6,273 nucleotides of DNA from Coleofasciculus sp. S288. Its GTDB lineage: Bacteria; Cyanobacteriota; Cyanobacteriia; Cyanobacteriales; Coleofasciculaceae. Below the pieces are notes generated by a model that did not search any database, was not told the origin of the DNA, and was given only the letters and a program-made list of their open reading frames with translations. The stretch spans positions 1 through 6,273 of the forward strand of contig JAIUYC010000256.1 in the NCBI GenBank assembly GCA_020216575.1. Reading direction: 5' to 3'. Positions 1 through 6,175 of this stretch are shown here, piece after piece; position 1 is the stretch's first letter, and each line of letters begins with the position of its first letter. Position numbers and translations under genes: made by a program.

Positions 1-1544
1 CAGTCACCTGTTTTGCCACGGGGTCAGATCGAGAAAAACCAGCGTTATGGGTTGATGGCAATATCCATGCGACAGAACTTGCCCCGTCAAGTGTCTGCCT
101 GTATCTGCTGCACACCTTAGTAAAGGGCTACGGCACGAATCCTGACATCACCCGCTGTCTGGATACTCGCGTCTTCTACATCTGCCCCCGTGTTAATCCG
201 GATGGTGCAGAGTTGGCACTGGCTGACCGACCGAGATATTTGCGCTCCAGTACCCGCCCCTATCCCTATGATGAGGGAGATAGGGAAGGATTAGCGATCG
301 AAGATATGGATGGGGATGGTCGCATCTTAAACATGCGCATTCCTGACCCTAACGGTCCCTGGAAAATCTGCCCTACTGAGCCACGCCTGTTAGTTCAGCG
401 CGAACCGACAGAAATAGGTGGAGAGTATTATCGCTTACTGCCGGAAGGGCGAATAGAGGACTACGATGGATTCCTGATTCAGATGCAACGCCCCAAAGAA
501 GGGCTGGACTTGAACCGCAATTTTCCCTTCCTGTGGCGACAAGAATCCGAACAAGCTGGAGCGGGTCCCTATCCTACCTCAGAAACGGAAGTGCGATCGC
601 TCGTTCAATTTGTTACCACTCATCCCAATATCACTGCTGCTGTAGCATTTCACACCTACAGTGGCGTTCTGTTGCGTCCCTACAGCCATGTCAGCGATGA
701 GGAATTTCCCGTCAATGACCTCCGCATCTACAACCGCATTGGCGAAAAAGGAACTGAACTCACTGGATACCCCGCGATTTCCGTGTTTCATGAGTTTCGC
801 TACGACCCCAAAGAAGTCGTTACTGGCACGTTTGATGACTGGGCTTATGAACACCAGGGAGTATTTGGCTGGACGGTGGAACTCTGGAGTCCTCAGCGCC
901 AAGCCGGAATTACGGAATACAAATACATCGACTGGTATCGAGAACATCCTCTCGAAGATGACCTCAAACTGCTGCGCTGGAGCGACGAAAAACTTGCAGG
1001 TAAGGGCTACATTGACTGGTATCCGTTTGACCATCCCCAACTTGGTCTCATTGAACTAGGGGGTTGGGATGCTATATATGCCTGGTCAAATCCTCCGCCA
1101 GACCTTCTGGAGCAAGAAATTGCTCGCTTCCCAGACTGGCTGGTATGGCAATTGTTAATTTCCCCCTACTTAGAGATTTACGAAGCGAGTGCTTACCGCC
1201 TAGGGGATTACACCTATCGGGTTCGACTGGTTATCCAGAATACTGGCTGGCTTCCTACCTACGTGACTCAAAAAGCCCTGGACAAAAAGCTGGTACGAGC
1301 TTGCATCTGTGAAATTGAGTTGCCGGAAGGGGCAACGCTGGCAACAGGCAAGCCGCGTGAAGAGTTAGGTCAACTGGAGGGGCGTGCCTACAAATCCTCA
1401 GCTCCCACGAAGCGACAGCGCGATGTTACCGATGACCGAGCAAAGGTCGAATGGGTGGTGCATGCGCCAGAGGGGGGCGTTGTCAAGCTGGTAGCCCGTC
1501 ACGAGCGTGCTGGAGTTGTTCGTACTGAAGTGACATTGGCATAA
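1..1544 (+). CDS. M14 family zinc carboxypeptidase, 5' partial
   Basis: A metallocarboxypeptidase that should remove C-terminal residues from peptides through a single zinc ion. The reading frame (codons from base 3) is open through the left edge, so the N terminus and start codon lie outside; 513 residues are visible. The zinc motif HATE (HxxE) is encoded at 66-77, the third zinc ligand His in AFHTYSG at 651-653, the carboxylate-binding DLNRNF motif at 507-524, and the catalytic Glu in GWTVELW at 879-881. The third-His-to-Glu spacing (76 residues) matches carboxypeptidase A (74), but HxxE to the third His is about 195 residues against about 124-127, so there is a large insert. That insert carries an acidic DMDGDG loop at 303-320. 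The C-terminal 130 residues or so look like an added beta-rich domain. The first in-frame TTG at 213 lies downstream of the zinc motif and cannot be the true start. Localisation cannot be judged without the N terminus. The family call is firm; the substrate is unknown. Confidence 0.93.
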   Translation, partial: VTCFATGSDREKPALWVDGNIHATELAPSSVCLYLLHTLVKGYGTNPDITRCLDTRVFYICPRVNPDGAELALADRPRYLRSSTRPYPYDEGDREGLAIEDMDGDGRILNMRIPDPNGPWKICPTEPRLLVQREPTEIGGEYYRLLPEGRIEDYDGFLIQMQRPKEGLDLNRNFPFLWRQESEQAGAGPYPTSETEVRSLVQFVTTHPNITAAVAFHTYSGVLLRPYSHVSDEEFPVNDLRIYNRIGEKGTELTGYPAISVFHEFRYDPKEVVTGTFDDWAYEHQGVFGWTVELWSPQRQAGITEYKYIDWYREHPLEDDLKLLRWSDEKLAGKGYIDWYPFDHPQLGLIELGGWDAIYAWSNPPPDLLEQEIARFPDWLVWQLLISPYLEIYEASAYRLGDYTYRVRLVIQNTGWLPTYVTQKALDKKLVRACICEIELPEGATLATGKPREELGQLEGRAYKSSAPTKRQRDVTDDRAKVEWVVHAPEGGVVKLVARHERAGVVRTEVTLA

Positions 1545-1552
1545 TGTTCGAG

Positions 1553-1574
1553 CCGTGAACCTTAGGGTTCATGG
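1553..1574 (+). terminator. Possible hairpin terminator after the carboxypeptidase gene
   Basis: Nine nucleotide positions downstream of the TAA stop begin an inverted repeat, CCGTGAACC / GGTTCATGG, with a four-base TTAG loop and one G-T wobble pair. It is well placed to end transcription or protect the mRNA 3' end, but no T tract follows, so it is not a canonical intrinsic terminator. Its right arm is also the first unit of the heptamer repeats that follow, so the stem may simply be part of the repeat. Confidence 0.3.
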
Positions 1575-1593
1575 TTCATGGTTAGTTGTTAGT
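1566..1593 (+). repeat. Degenerate heptamer tandem repeat, GGTTCAT/GGTTAGT type
   Basis: Four consecutive seven-base units read GGTTCAT, GGTTCAT, GGTTAGT and TGTTAGT. The fixed period of seven in a non-coding spacer matches the short tandemly repeated repetitive (STRR) sequences known in cyanobacteria. It is followed by the self-complementary ATGCATGCAT at 1597-1606. Confidence 0.6.
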
Positions 1594-1610
1594 TGGATGC
1601 ATGCATGATT

Positions 1611-1640
1611 CCTACCACCTAGCACCTACCACCTACCACC
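1611..1640 (+). repeat. Heptamer tandem repeat, CCTACCA type
   Basis: Four units of CCTACCA (the second is CCTAGCA) run from 1611 to 1638 and the next unit begins CC. The period is exactly seven. The unit differs from that of the block ending at 1593, so two unrelated heptamer families sit 17 bases apart in the same spacer. This is typical of cyanobacterial STRR loci; no function is evident. Confidence 0.7.
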
Positions 1641-1675
1641 TTCTTCAGGTCACTGAACTGACTTATAGTAGTGAC
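1641..1675 (+). promoter_or_regulatory. Weak candidate promoter and inverted repeat before the GGDEF gene
   Basis: A -10-like TATAGT at 1664-1669 has only a poor -35 (TTCTTC, 1641-1646) at 17 bases. It is bracketed by a perfect six-base inverted repeat, GTCACT (1649-1654) and AGTGAC (1670-1675), an arrangement that could be an operator. Start of transcription would fall about 25 bases before the ATG. This rests on pattern only. Confidence 0.25.
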
Positions 1676-1701
1676 TATCGCATCTACTTGAATCGCTATA
1701 G

Positions 1702-2568
1702 ATGAATTATTTTATTGAGTTTTGTAAAAAAATTAAAAGGTATCTTGAAAAAAGTCCCAAAAATGTTCCCATTACCTTGAGTGGCTTTTTTCTAATTCTT
1801 ATTAGTTGTATTGATTACCTAGTCTCTCCGGAAATTGTCCTATCTGTTTTTTATCTGCTGCCGATTTCTCTAAATGCCTGGTTCGTTAGTCAGAAGGCTG
1901 GTTTTTTTACTGCTGTTTTGAGTGCGATCGCTTATTTTTTAACTAACCTCAACCTCGATCAGAAAGAGAGCTACCTTTTAATTCATGTTTGGAACACTGG
2001 CATTTGGCTGATTTTTTTCTCAATTATTTCGTATTTACTCGTCAAACTGCGACGTGTTATGCATCAAGCCCAAGAGGCGGCTCGCATCGATTCACTCACG
2101 GGAATAGCTAACCGACGATTGTTTTTTGAATTAGCTCGATTAGAACTTAAAAAATCTCATAGATACAGACATCCATTAACCATTATTCAAATTGATATTG
2201 ATGATTTTCAACTGTTTCAGAATAGTCGAGTGTATCGTGCTGGTGAAAAGCTTTTAAAGACTGTGGCTGGTACTTTGAAAAATTATCTGCGCGAAACCGA
2301 TATCATAGCCCGAATTGGAGATGATGAATTTGTCATTTTACTGCCAGGAAGCGGATATGAACCAGCCCGTGTTGTTATCAATCGAGTTCAGGACAAGCTT
2401 TTAGAGTCGCTCCAGAATAACTCATGGTCTATAACATTTAGTATTAGTGCAGTGACCTTTATCAATCCCCCGAATTCAGTGGATGTGATGCTCCAGCGTA
2501 CCGATCATTTAATGTATTTAGTAAAAAATAACGGTGAAGATGCTCTAAAGCATATAACTTCAGTTTGA
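1702..2568 (+). CDS. Membrane-anchored GGDEF domain protein with divergent active site
   Basis: A 288-residue protein of the cyclic-di-GMP signalling family. Four hydrophobic segments (about residues 23-42, 45-62, 67-84 and 92-115) form an N-terminal membrane sensor of the four-helix type often fused to GGDEF or kinase domains. The GGDEF domain begins at DSLTGIANRR (130-139). The signature is GDDEF (206-210), with the second Gly replaced by Asp. The metal-binding Asp165 is present. Against PleD, the guanine-contact Asn335 and Asp344 correspond to Gln173 and Glu182, and Lys332 and His340 to Gln170 and Tyr178. The product-inhibition site RETD (197-200) is intact. Cyclase activity is therefore uncertain; a nucleotide-binding or receptor role is possible. 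A TAG lies immediately before the ATG, so this is the most upstream start, but no clear Shine-Dalgarno is seen. The gene is AT-rich (19 of 60 bases G or C at 1741-1800, against 33 of 60 at 481-540 in the peptidase). It converges on the minus-strand cyclase operon. Confidence 0.88.
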   Translation: MNYFIEFCKKIKRYLEKSPKNVPITLSGFFLILISCIDYLVSPEIVLSVFYLLPISLNAWFVSQKAGFFTAVLSAIAYFLTNLNLDQKESYLLIHVWNTGIWLIFFSIISYLLVKLRRVMHQAQEAARIDSLTGIANRRLFFELARLELKKSHRYRHPLTIIQIDIDDFQLFQNSRVYRAGEKLLKTVAGTLKNYLRETDIIARIGDDEFVILLPGSGYEPARVVINRVQDKLLESLQNNSWSITFSISAVTFINPPNSVDVMLQRTDHLMYLVKNNGEDALKHITSV

Positions 2569-2582
2569 AAAATTTAACTGAA
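2559..2582. terminator. Inverted repeat over the GGDEF stop codon, possible bidirectional terminator
   Basis: A perfect seven-base inverted repeat, TTCAGTT and AACTGAA, flanks a ten-base AT-rich loop and spans the TGA stop. It lies 16 bases beyond the stop of the small minus-strand reading frame, so it could serve both converging transcripts. Neither side carries a real T tract, so termination is uncertain. Confidence 0.3.
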
Positions 2583-2598
2583 CACTTGACGCTCGGAT

Positions 2599-2688
2599 TT
2601 ACTCATTGGGAAATAGAAAAGCGATCGCTACAATACCAGATAGTGTCAGCAGACTTACCCAAAAAAATGCGACGACAAAGATAATCAT
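2599..2688 (-). CDS. Candidate 29-residue single-pass membrane peptide
   Basis: An ATG at 2688-2686 opens a 29-codon frame ending in TAA (2601-2599). The peptide starts MIIFVVAFFW and ends AIAFLFPNE. It is almost entirely hydrophobic: one helix covers about residues 2-26, there are no charged residues until the final Glu, and a short polar tail follows. An in-frame TAA lies four codons upstream, so no longer version is possible with this ATG. A GGAG (2705-2702) sits 13 bases before the ATG, a rather long spacing, and a promoter-like sequence lies further upstream. I do not recognise it: it does not match the small photosystem or cytochrome b6f subunits I can recall (PetN, PetL, PetG, PsbI, PsbM, PsbT, PsaM). 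It could be a small accessory subunit, a type I toxin-like peptide or chance. A HIP1 site lies inside the frame. Confidence 0.45.
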   Translation of the reverse strand: MIIFVVAFFWVSLLTLSGIVAIAFLFPNE

Positions 2689-2693
2689 AATCG

Positions 2694-2716
2694 TTATTTA
2701 TCTCCACGATAAATAA
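2694..2716. promoter_or_regulatory. Perfect AT-rich inverted repeat, operator-like, before the small peptide
   Basis: TTATTTATC (2694-2702) and GATAAATAA (2708-2716) are exact reverse complements around a five-base centre. On the minus strand the Shine-Dalgarno-like GGAG (2705-2702) lies in the centre and inner edge of the repeat. The outer arm overlaps the predicted transcription start (about 2712-2714). This position fits a repressor operator; alternatively, if transcription starts further up, the RNA hairpin could gate the ribosome site. Confidence 0.4.
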
Positions 2717-2720
2717 ATCC

Positions 2721-2748
2721 TATATATTTTGCATCGAAGTTATAGCAA
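2721..2748 (-). promoter_or_regulatory. Candidate promoter for the small membrane peptide
   Basis: On the minus strand, TTGCTA (2748-2743) and TATATA (2726-2721) are separated by 16 bases, a fair match to a sigma-70 type -35 and -10. A start about seven bases downstream would give a leader of about 25 bases before the ATG at 2688. The AT-rich context makes a chance match possible. Confidence 0.35.
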
Positions 2749-2754
2749 AAGGCA

Positions 2755-2775
2755 GTGGTTCGACAGGCTCACCAA
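2755..2775 (+). repeat. Fragment of a dispersed TTCGACAGGCTCACC repeat
   Basis: The core GGTTCGACAGGCTCACCAA resembles a short dispersed repeat family built on TTCGACA(A/G)GCTCA that I recall from spacers of many cyanobacterial genomes. A related TTCGAC core occurs in opposite orientation at 3054-3049. Family identification is from memory and genome copy number cannot be seen here. Confidence 0.4.
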
Positions 2776-2966
2776 TCGGGCAGAAGGCTTCAAGGGATGC
2801 ATATTGAGTGGTCAAGGTTTCAGGATTTGGCTGTGTCCTAATCGTCTCGGCGACTGCTATAAATCAATGCTAATCCTAGATGTCTTTAAAGTAACGGCTA
2901 GCTATGTCAACTTGATGACTATTTTGTGTCAATCCTTTGTCATCCTATACCGCTTACTTTTACTAA

Positions 2967-2987
2967 TACCAAGTACCAAGTGCCAAT
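2967..2987 (+). repeat. Short heptamer tandem repeat, TACCAAG type
   Basis: Two exact units of TACCAAG (2967-2973 and 2974-2980) are followed by the divergent unit TGCCAAT. The period of seven again suggests a small STRR-like locus. Confidence 0.45.
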
Positions 2988-3029
2988 TCCTGATATCAAT
3001 TCGCTAAATGCCGGCTACAAATCACTCCC

Positions 3030-3088
3030 CGTTCGGCTGAGCGCTCACGTCGAAGCCTGCTCCTCCTTAAAGGGAGTTTAGGGGAGGA
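3030..3088. repeat. Repeat cluster abutting and overlapping the cyclase stop codon
   Basis: A perfect ten-base palindrome TGAGCGCTCA (3038-3047) sits in a GTTCGGCTGAGC...GTCGAAGCC context typical of cyanobacterial dispersed repeats. It is followed by TCCTCC (3061-3066) and GGAGGA (3083-3088), inverted copies with an inner CTCC/GGAG pair (3063-3066 and 3073-3076). The right arm lies inside the last codons of the cyclase gene and brackets its stop at 3080-3078. It could form structure at the mRNA 3' end, but no T tract makes it a standard terminator. Confidence 0.45.
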
Positions 3089-6020
3089 AGTCTTCACAGT
3101 TTTTTATGTAGAGTCTTGCTGCTTTGTCTTGGTCGTTTATCTGAAGAATTTCTTTGAATATTTGATAGGCTTCTTGAATTTTTTTAGCGTGGTAAAGTAT
3201 AATTGCATCCTCAAATTTTGACCGGGTTCGCAGCTTTAGATCGAATATCTGAATCGGATCGGCATCGAAAACATCAAACACCGATACTAGCTCTTTTTTA
3301 CCTTTGACGGGAATTTGACCGAGAAATCTATAGTGATAGTTAGTTTGGTCGTTCAGCCCTAAGAGAGTTTGTTCGCTGATGATAATGGAGGCACCGTAGA
3401 CTTTGGTTAAATCTTCGAGGCGAGACGCTAAGTTGACAGCATCGGAAATGACGGTGCTTTCCATACGTTGTTCTTCGCCGATTGTTCCTAACATCAAACT
3501 GCCGGTATGCAAGCCAATGCCGATCGCGATCGCTGCATAGCCAGTTTTTTGGCGGTGCATATTATAGAGTGAGACTTGTTTTTGCATGTCAATCGCAGCT
3601 TGTAGGGCGTCTTCAGCCGCTTCGGGAAATAGTGCCATGATGGCATCCCCGATGTATTTATCAATAAAACCCTTGTGCTGGCGGATGCTCGGCCCGACGC
3701 GGTTCAAGTACGAATTAATAAAATCAAAGTTTTCTTTGGGAGACATGCCCTCTGACATTGTGGTAAAACTGCGAATGTCAGAGAACATAATCGTCATTTC
3801 TTGCTGCACTTGGTCGCCCAGGCGGACATTCATGATACTGTTATGTCCGAGAAAACGCAGAAATTCGTGGGGGACGAAGCGGCCGTAGGCGACGTTGATT
3901 TTAGACAGTTCGATATGGGTTTTGATTCGCGCCAGTAGTTCCTGTTTTGAGACGGGTTTGGTGAGATAATCGTTAGCACCTGCACTCAAACCTTCCACAA
4001 GGTCTGACACTTGATTTCTAGCCGTTAACATCACAATCGGCATTTCATTGGCTGGAAATTGCTCTCGGATTTTTTTGCAAACTTCATAGCCGGACATTTT
4101 CGGCATCATTACATCCAAGACGATTAAATCCGGTTTCAAACCGTTCTCAAGTTCAGCTAATGCCTCCATTCCATTCCTGGCTTGGATGACGGTATACTTT
4201 TGCAGGGATAGATGGTTGGTGAGGACTTGTAGATTAATCGGTTCATCATCCACTGCCAAAATTGTAAAGTCCCCTTGTGCTGTCTGTAGGAGTGGGGGTA
4301 ATGGCGATGCTGTATCCTCTCGAAGGTTTGCGATCGCACAATGGGATACAGTATCCGGTGTCGGTTCGACTCGTTCCCAGGCCTCACTGGGAACGGCCGT
4401 ACTGATAGGCAGGGTAAACATGAATCGCGAACCGTTGCCCAGTTCTGACTCGACGCAGATAGTCCCGCCATGCAGTTCAACCAGTTGTTTGGTAATGCTC
4501 AGTCCTAGTCCCGTGCCGCCATACTCACGGGCGATGGAAGCGTCAGCTTGCTCGAAGGATTTAAAGATGTCCTCGAATTTGTCGGCGCAGATGCCAATGC
4601 CGGTGTCGGCAACCGCTATCTCCACCATGTCGTTTACCACGACAGCCGACACGGTGATTGACCCAACTTCGGTGAACTTGATGGCATTGCCAACCAGATT
4701 GTACATGATTTGTTGCAGGCGATTTTCATCACCTTCAACGGCGGGGAGATCGATGGGAATTTCGTTTCTCAGTTCTATCGGTTTGCCAGCGACAAGGGGG
4801 CGAGACAGATTAAGAACTATCTCAGTAATTTGTCGAAAGTCTATTGGTCTTGATTGTAGTTCGATGTCTCGATTCTTCAATTTGGCAAAATCAAGAATAT
4901 CGTTAACGAGACTCGCTAGCCGCTTGCCACTGGAGACAACCATCGAGAGGTTAGCGCTTTGCCTATCATTGAGCGTACCCGCCGCCCCGTCTATTAAAGA
5001 TTCAGCGATGCCGATAATGCCGTTAAGCGGGGTACGCAGTTCGTGGGAGATATTGGCTAAAAATTCATCTTTGAGCTGATCGAGGCGCTGTAAGGCTGTA
5101 TTATTGAGTTCGAGTTCTTGAGTGAACCGAATGCGTTCGGCTTCAGCGTGTTTGCGTTGAGTGATATCTTGGAAGGCTGCGATCGCATAAACAACATTAC
5201 CCTTTTCATCAAAAATGGGAGTCGCCCACACTTCCAAGGGAATAATTTTATCTCCTCGGTAAAGTTCGAGATTATCAACGGCCGCTCTTTCACCCCTCAA
5301 TGCCCGCACAATAGGCTGTTCTTCGGCGGGGTAAATTTGTTGGGTTCCTGCAATGTAGGCTTGCTCAAACTCTGGCAAGCCCTCCGCCGTAACGTTGGGT
5401 AAGATGCTTTCACCGAGTAATTCCTGGGCGGTTTGATTGGCGTAGTAAGCGTTACCCGTGCTATCAACCACGAATATACCCACCGGTACCGCTTCTAAAA
5501 ATTGAGCCAACTGTCTCTCATTGTCGTGCAACGCCTCTTGAATACGCTGGCGTTCAGCGATTTCTTGCTGGAGATTTTTTAATAACTCGGCTTGAGCTTG
5601 TTGTGCCAATCGCTCTTTGTGTTGCGCCTCTTTGATTTGCCGCACATGTTGCAGCGTTTTGTTCGTCGTAATTTCTAAGTCTTGAAAATCGATCGGTTTA
5701 GTCAGGAAATCAAATGCACCGAGATTCATTGCCTTCCTGATATTTTCTATATCTCCATAGGCGGAAAGAATCACAGCTTTGATTGTGGGATAGTGTTCTG
5801 CCAACTTCGCAATCAACGTCAGCCCATCCATTTGGGGCATGTTGATATCAGTCAGCACCATATCGATATCCGGTTCAGCTTCCAGCTTTTTTAGGGCTTC
5901 CACCCCATTCTGGGCGAAAACAAACTGAAGTTCCTGGTGCCGAATTTTTTTTCTAAATTTCTGGCGGATCAGGGATTCTAAGTCAGGTTCGTCATCTACA
6001 ACCAGTATTTTCGCTGGCAT
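3078..6020 (-). CDS. CyaC-like hybrid sensor kinase / adenylate cyclase
   Basis: A 980-residue soluble phosphorelay protein predicted to make cAMP. Domains in order: receiver 1 (about 3-120; Asp9-Asp10 pocket, acceptor Asp58, Ser86, Lys108); coiled linker (about 121-170); PAS/PAC (about 171-290); HisKA (phospho-His326 in SHELRTP); HATPase (N box about 441-450, DTGIG 472-476, GGTGLGLS 501-508); receiver 2 (about 586-705; acceptor Asp636, Thr666, Lys688); class III cyclase (about 740-918); TPR-like tail (about 930-980). The cyclase has metal ligands Asp748 and Asp792, adenine-selecting Lys788 with Thr856, and transition-state Asn863 and Arg867, so it looks active and ATP-specific. The order matches cyanobacterial CyaC, in which the kinase phosphorylates receiver 2 to activate the cyclase. 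Here a PAS domain occupies the place of CyaC's ETR1-like region, and CyaC itself is larger, so orthology is not certain. The ATG at 6020 is followed directly by the receiver and preceded by GGGGA at six bases. No membrane segments are seen. Confidence 0.93.
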   Translation of the reverse strand: MPAKILVVDDEPDLESLIRQKFRKKIRHQELQFVFAQNGVEALKKLEAEPDIDMVLTDINMPQMDGLTLIAKLAEHYPTIKAVILSAYGDIENIRKAMNLGAFDFLTKPIDFQDLEITTNKTLQHVRQIKEAQHKERLAQQAQAELLKNLQQEIAERQRIQEALHDNERQLAQFLEAVPVGIFVVDSTGNAYYANQTAQELLGESILPNVTAEGLPEFEQAYIAGTQQIYPAEEQPIVRALRGERAAVDNLELYRGDKIIPLEVWATPIFDEKGNVVYAIAAFQDITQRKHAEAERIRFTQELELNNTALQRLDQLKDEFLANISHELRTPLNGIIGIAESLIDGAAGTLNDRQSANLSMVVSSGKRLASLVNDILDFAKLKNRDIELQSRPIDFRQITEIVLNLSRPLVAGKPIELRNEIPIDLPAVEGDENRLQQIMYNLVGNAIKFTEVGSITVSAVVVNDMVEIAVADTGIGICADKFEDIFKSFEQADASIAREYGGTGLGLSITKQLVELHGGTICVESELGNGSRFMFTLPISTAVPSEAWERVEPTPDTVSHCAIANLREDTASPLPPLLQTAQGDFTILAVDDEPINLQVLTNHLSLQKYTVIQARNGMEALAELENGLKPDLIVLDVMMPKMSGYEVCKKIREQFPANEMPIVMLTARNQVSDLVEGLSAGANDYLTKPVSKQELLARIKTHIELSKINVAYGRFVPHEFLRFLGHNSIMNVRLGDQVQQEMTIMFSDIRSFTTMSEGMSPKENFDFINSYLNRVGPSIRQHKGFIDKYIGDAIMALFPEAAEDALQAAIDMQKQVSLYNMHRQKTGYAAIAIGIGLHTGSLMLGTIGEEQRMESTVISDAVNLASRLEDLTKVYGASIIISEQTLLGLNDQTNYHYRFLGQIPVKGKKELVSVFDVFDADPIQIFDLKLRTRSKFEDAIILYHAKKIQEAYQIFKEILQINDQDKAARLYIKNCEDFLP

Positions 6021-6038
6021 AGTTTTTCCCCGATCGGG
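6021..6038 (-). promoter_or_regulatory. Ribosome site of the cyclase gene, within a palindrome
   Basis: GGGGA (6031-6027) lies six bases before the ATG and fixes the start. It is part of the perfect palindrome CCCGATCGGG (6029-6038), centred on GATC. Pairing or protein binding there would affect access to the ribosome site, though so short a palindrome may be chance. Confidence 0.5.
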
Positions 6039-6085
6039 ATTGACTACATGTTTGTTTATTCAGGAATTTCACCGGGTCAGTTTTC

Positions 6086-6165
6086 CAAATTGGTTTTCTA
6101 AATTTCTGGCAGATTAGGGGTTTTAAGTCTGGCTTATTATTCACAACGATTATTTTAGATAGCAT
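6086..6165 (-). pseudogene. Truncated duplicate of the cyclase gene's receiver 5' end
   Basis: The minus-strand frame starting MLSKIIVVNNKPDLKPLIC at 6165 parallels [19 protein letters not shown] of the cyclase protein, and both continue QKFRK. At DNA level, 6096-6165 matches 5951-6020 at 54 of 70 positions by hand count without gaps; similarity fades near 6086. The copy keeps an ATG and a good ribosome site, GAGAGG (6176-6171), five bases before it. It breaks off after about 27 codons, and the frame runs on through unrelated sequence to a stop at 5992, overlapping the cyclase start by 29 bases in another frame. Both acid-pocket Asp residues are now Asn. It is most simply the remnant of a tandem receiver gene that lost its body, perhaps still translated as a leader peptide of about 57 residues. 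Confidence 0.75.
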
Positions 6166-6175
6166 CGTTGCCTCT

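Larger units (their letters stand above)
2689..3077. other. Gene-free spacer with regulatory and repeat sequences
   Basis: Between the small peptide and the end of the cyclase gene I see no convincing gene. The right-hand part of the minus strand has many stops. The plus strand is open from a TTG at 2729 to 3009, but its translation has no recognisable motif, no ribosome site, and is largely formed from repeat DNA. The stretch holds the promoter-like and palindromic elements at 2694-2748, a TTCGACAGGCTCACC repeat near 2755, a heptamer run near 2967, and a repeat cluster from 3030 to the cyclase stop. Confidence 0.6.

Noticed and set aside
579..1040. Minus-strand open frame opposite the carboxypeptidase
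   Set aside because: It overlaps codons for the third zinc His and the catalytic Glu of a clear M14 enzyme and has no family features.
1555..1640. CRISPR array
   Set aside because: Repeat units are only seven bases, contiguous and without spacers.
2882..2910. Minus-strand TTGACA at 2910-2905 as a promoter
   Set aside because: At 17 bases the -10 position reads AAAGAC, a poor match, and no gene follows within reach except the small peptide, which has a closer candidate.
2729..3009. Plus-strand open frame of 92 codons from a TTG
   Set aside because: No ribosome site, a rare start, no recognisable domain, and the translation is built on repeat DNA (TTCGACAGGCTCACC and TACCAAG units).
2689..3077. 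tRNA or other structured RNA gene in the long spacer
   Set aside because: No cloverleaf arms, T-loop GTTCGANNC with matching acceptor stem, or long GC stems could be found; the TTCGA occurrence belongs to the dispersed repeat.
4186..5079. Long plus-strand open frame opposite the histidine kinase region
   Set aside because: It is antisense to conserved HisKA, HATPase and receiver motifs; its translation is low-complexity Ser/Arg-rich, as expected of a shadow frame.
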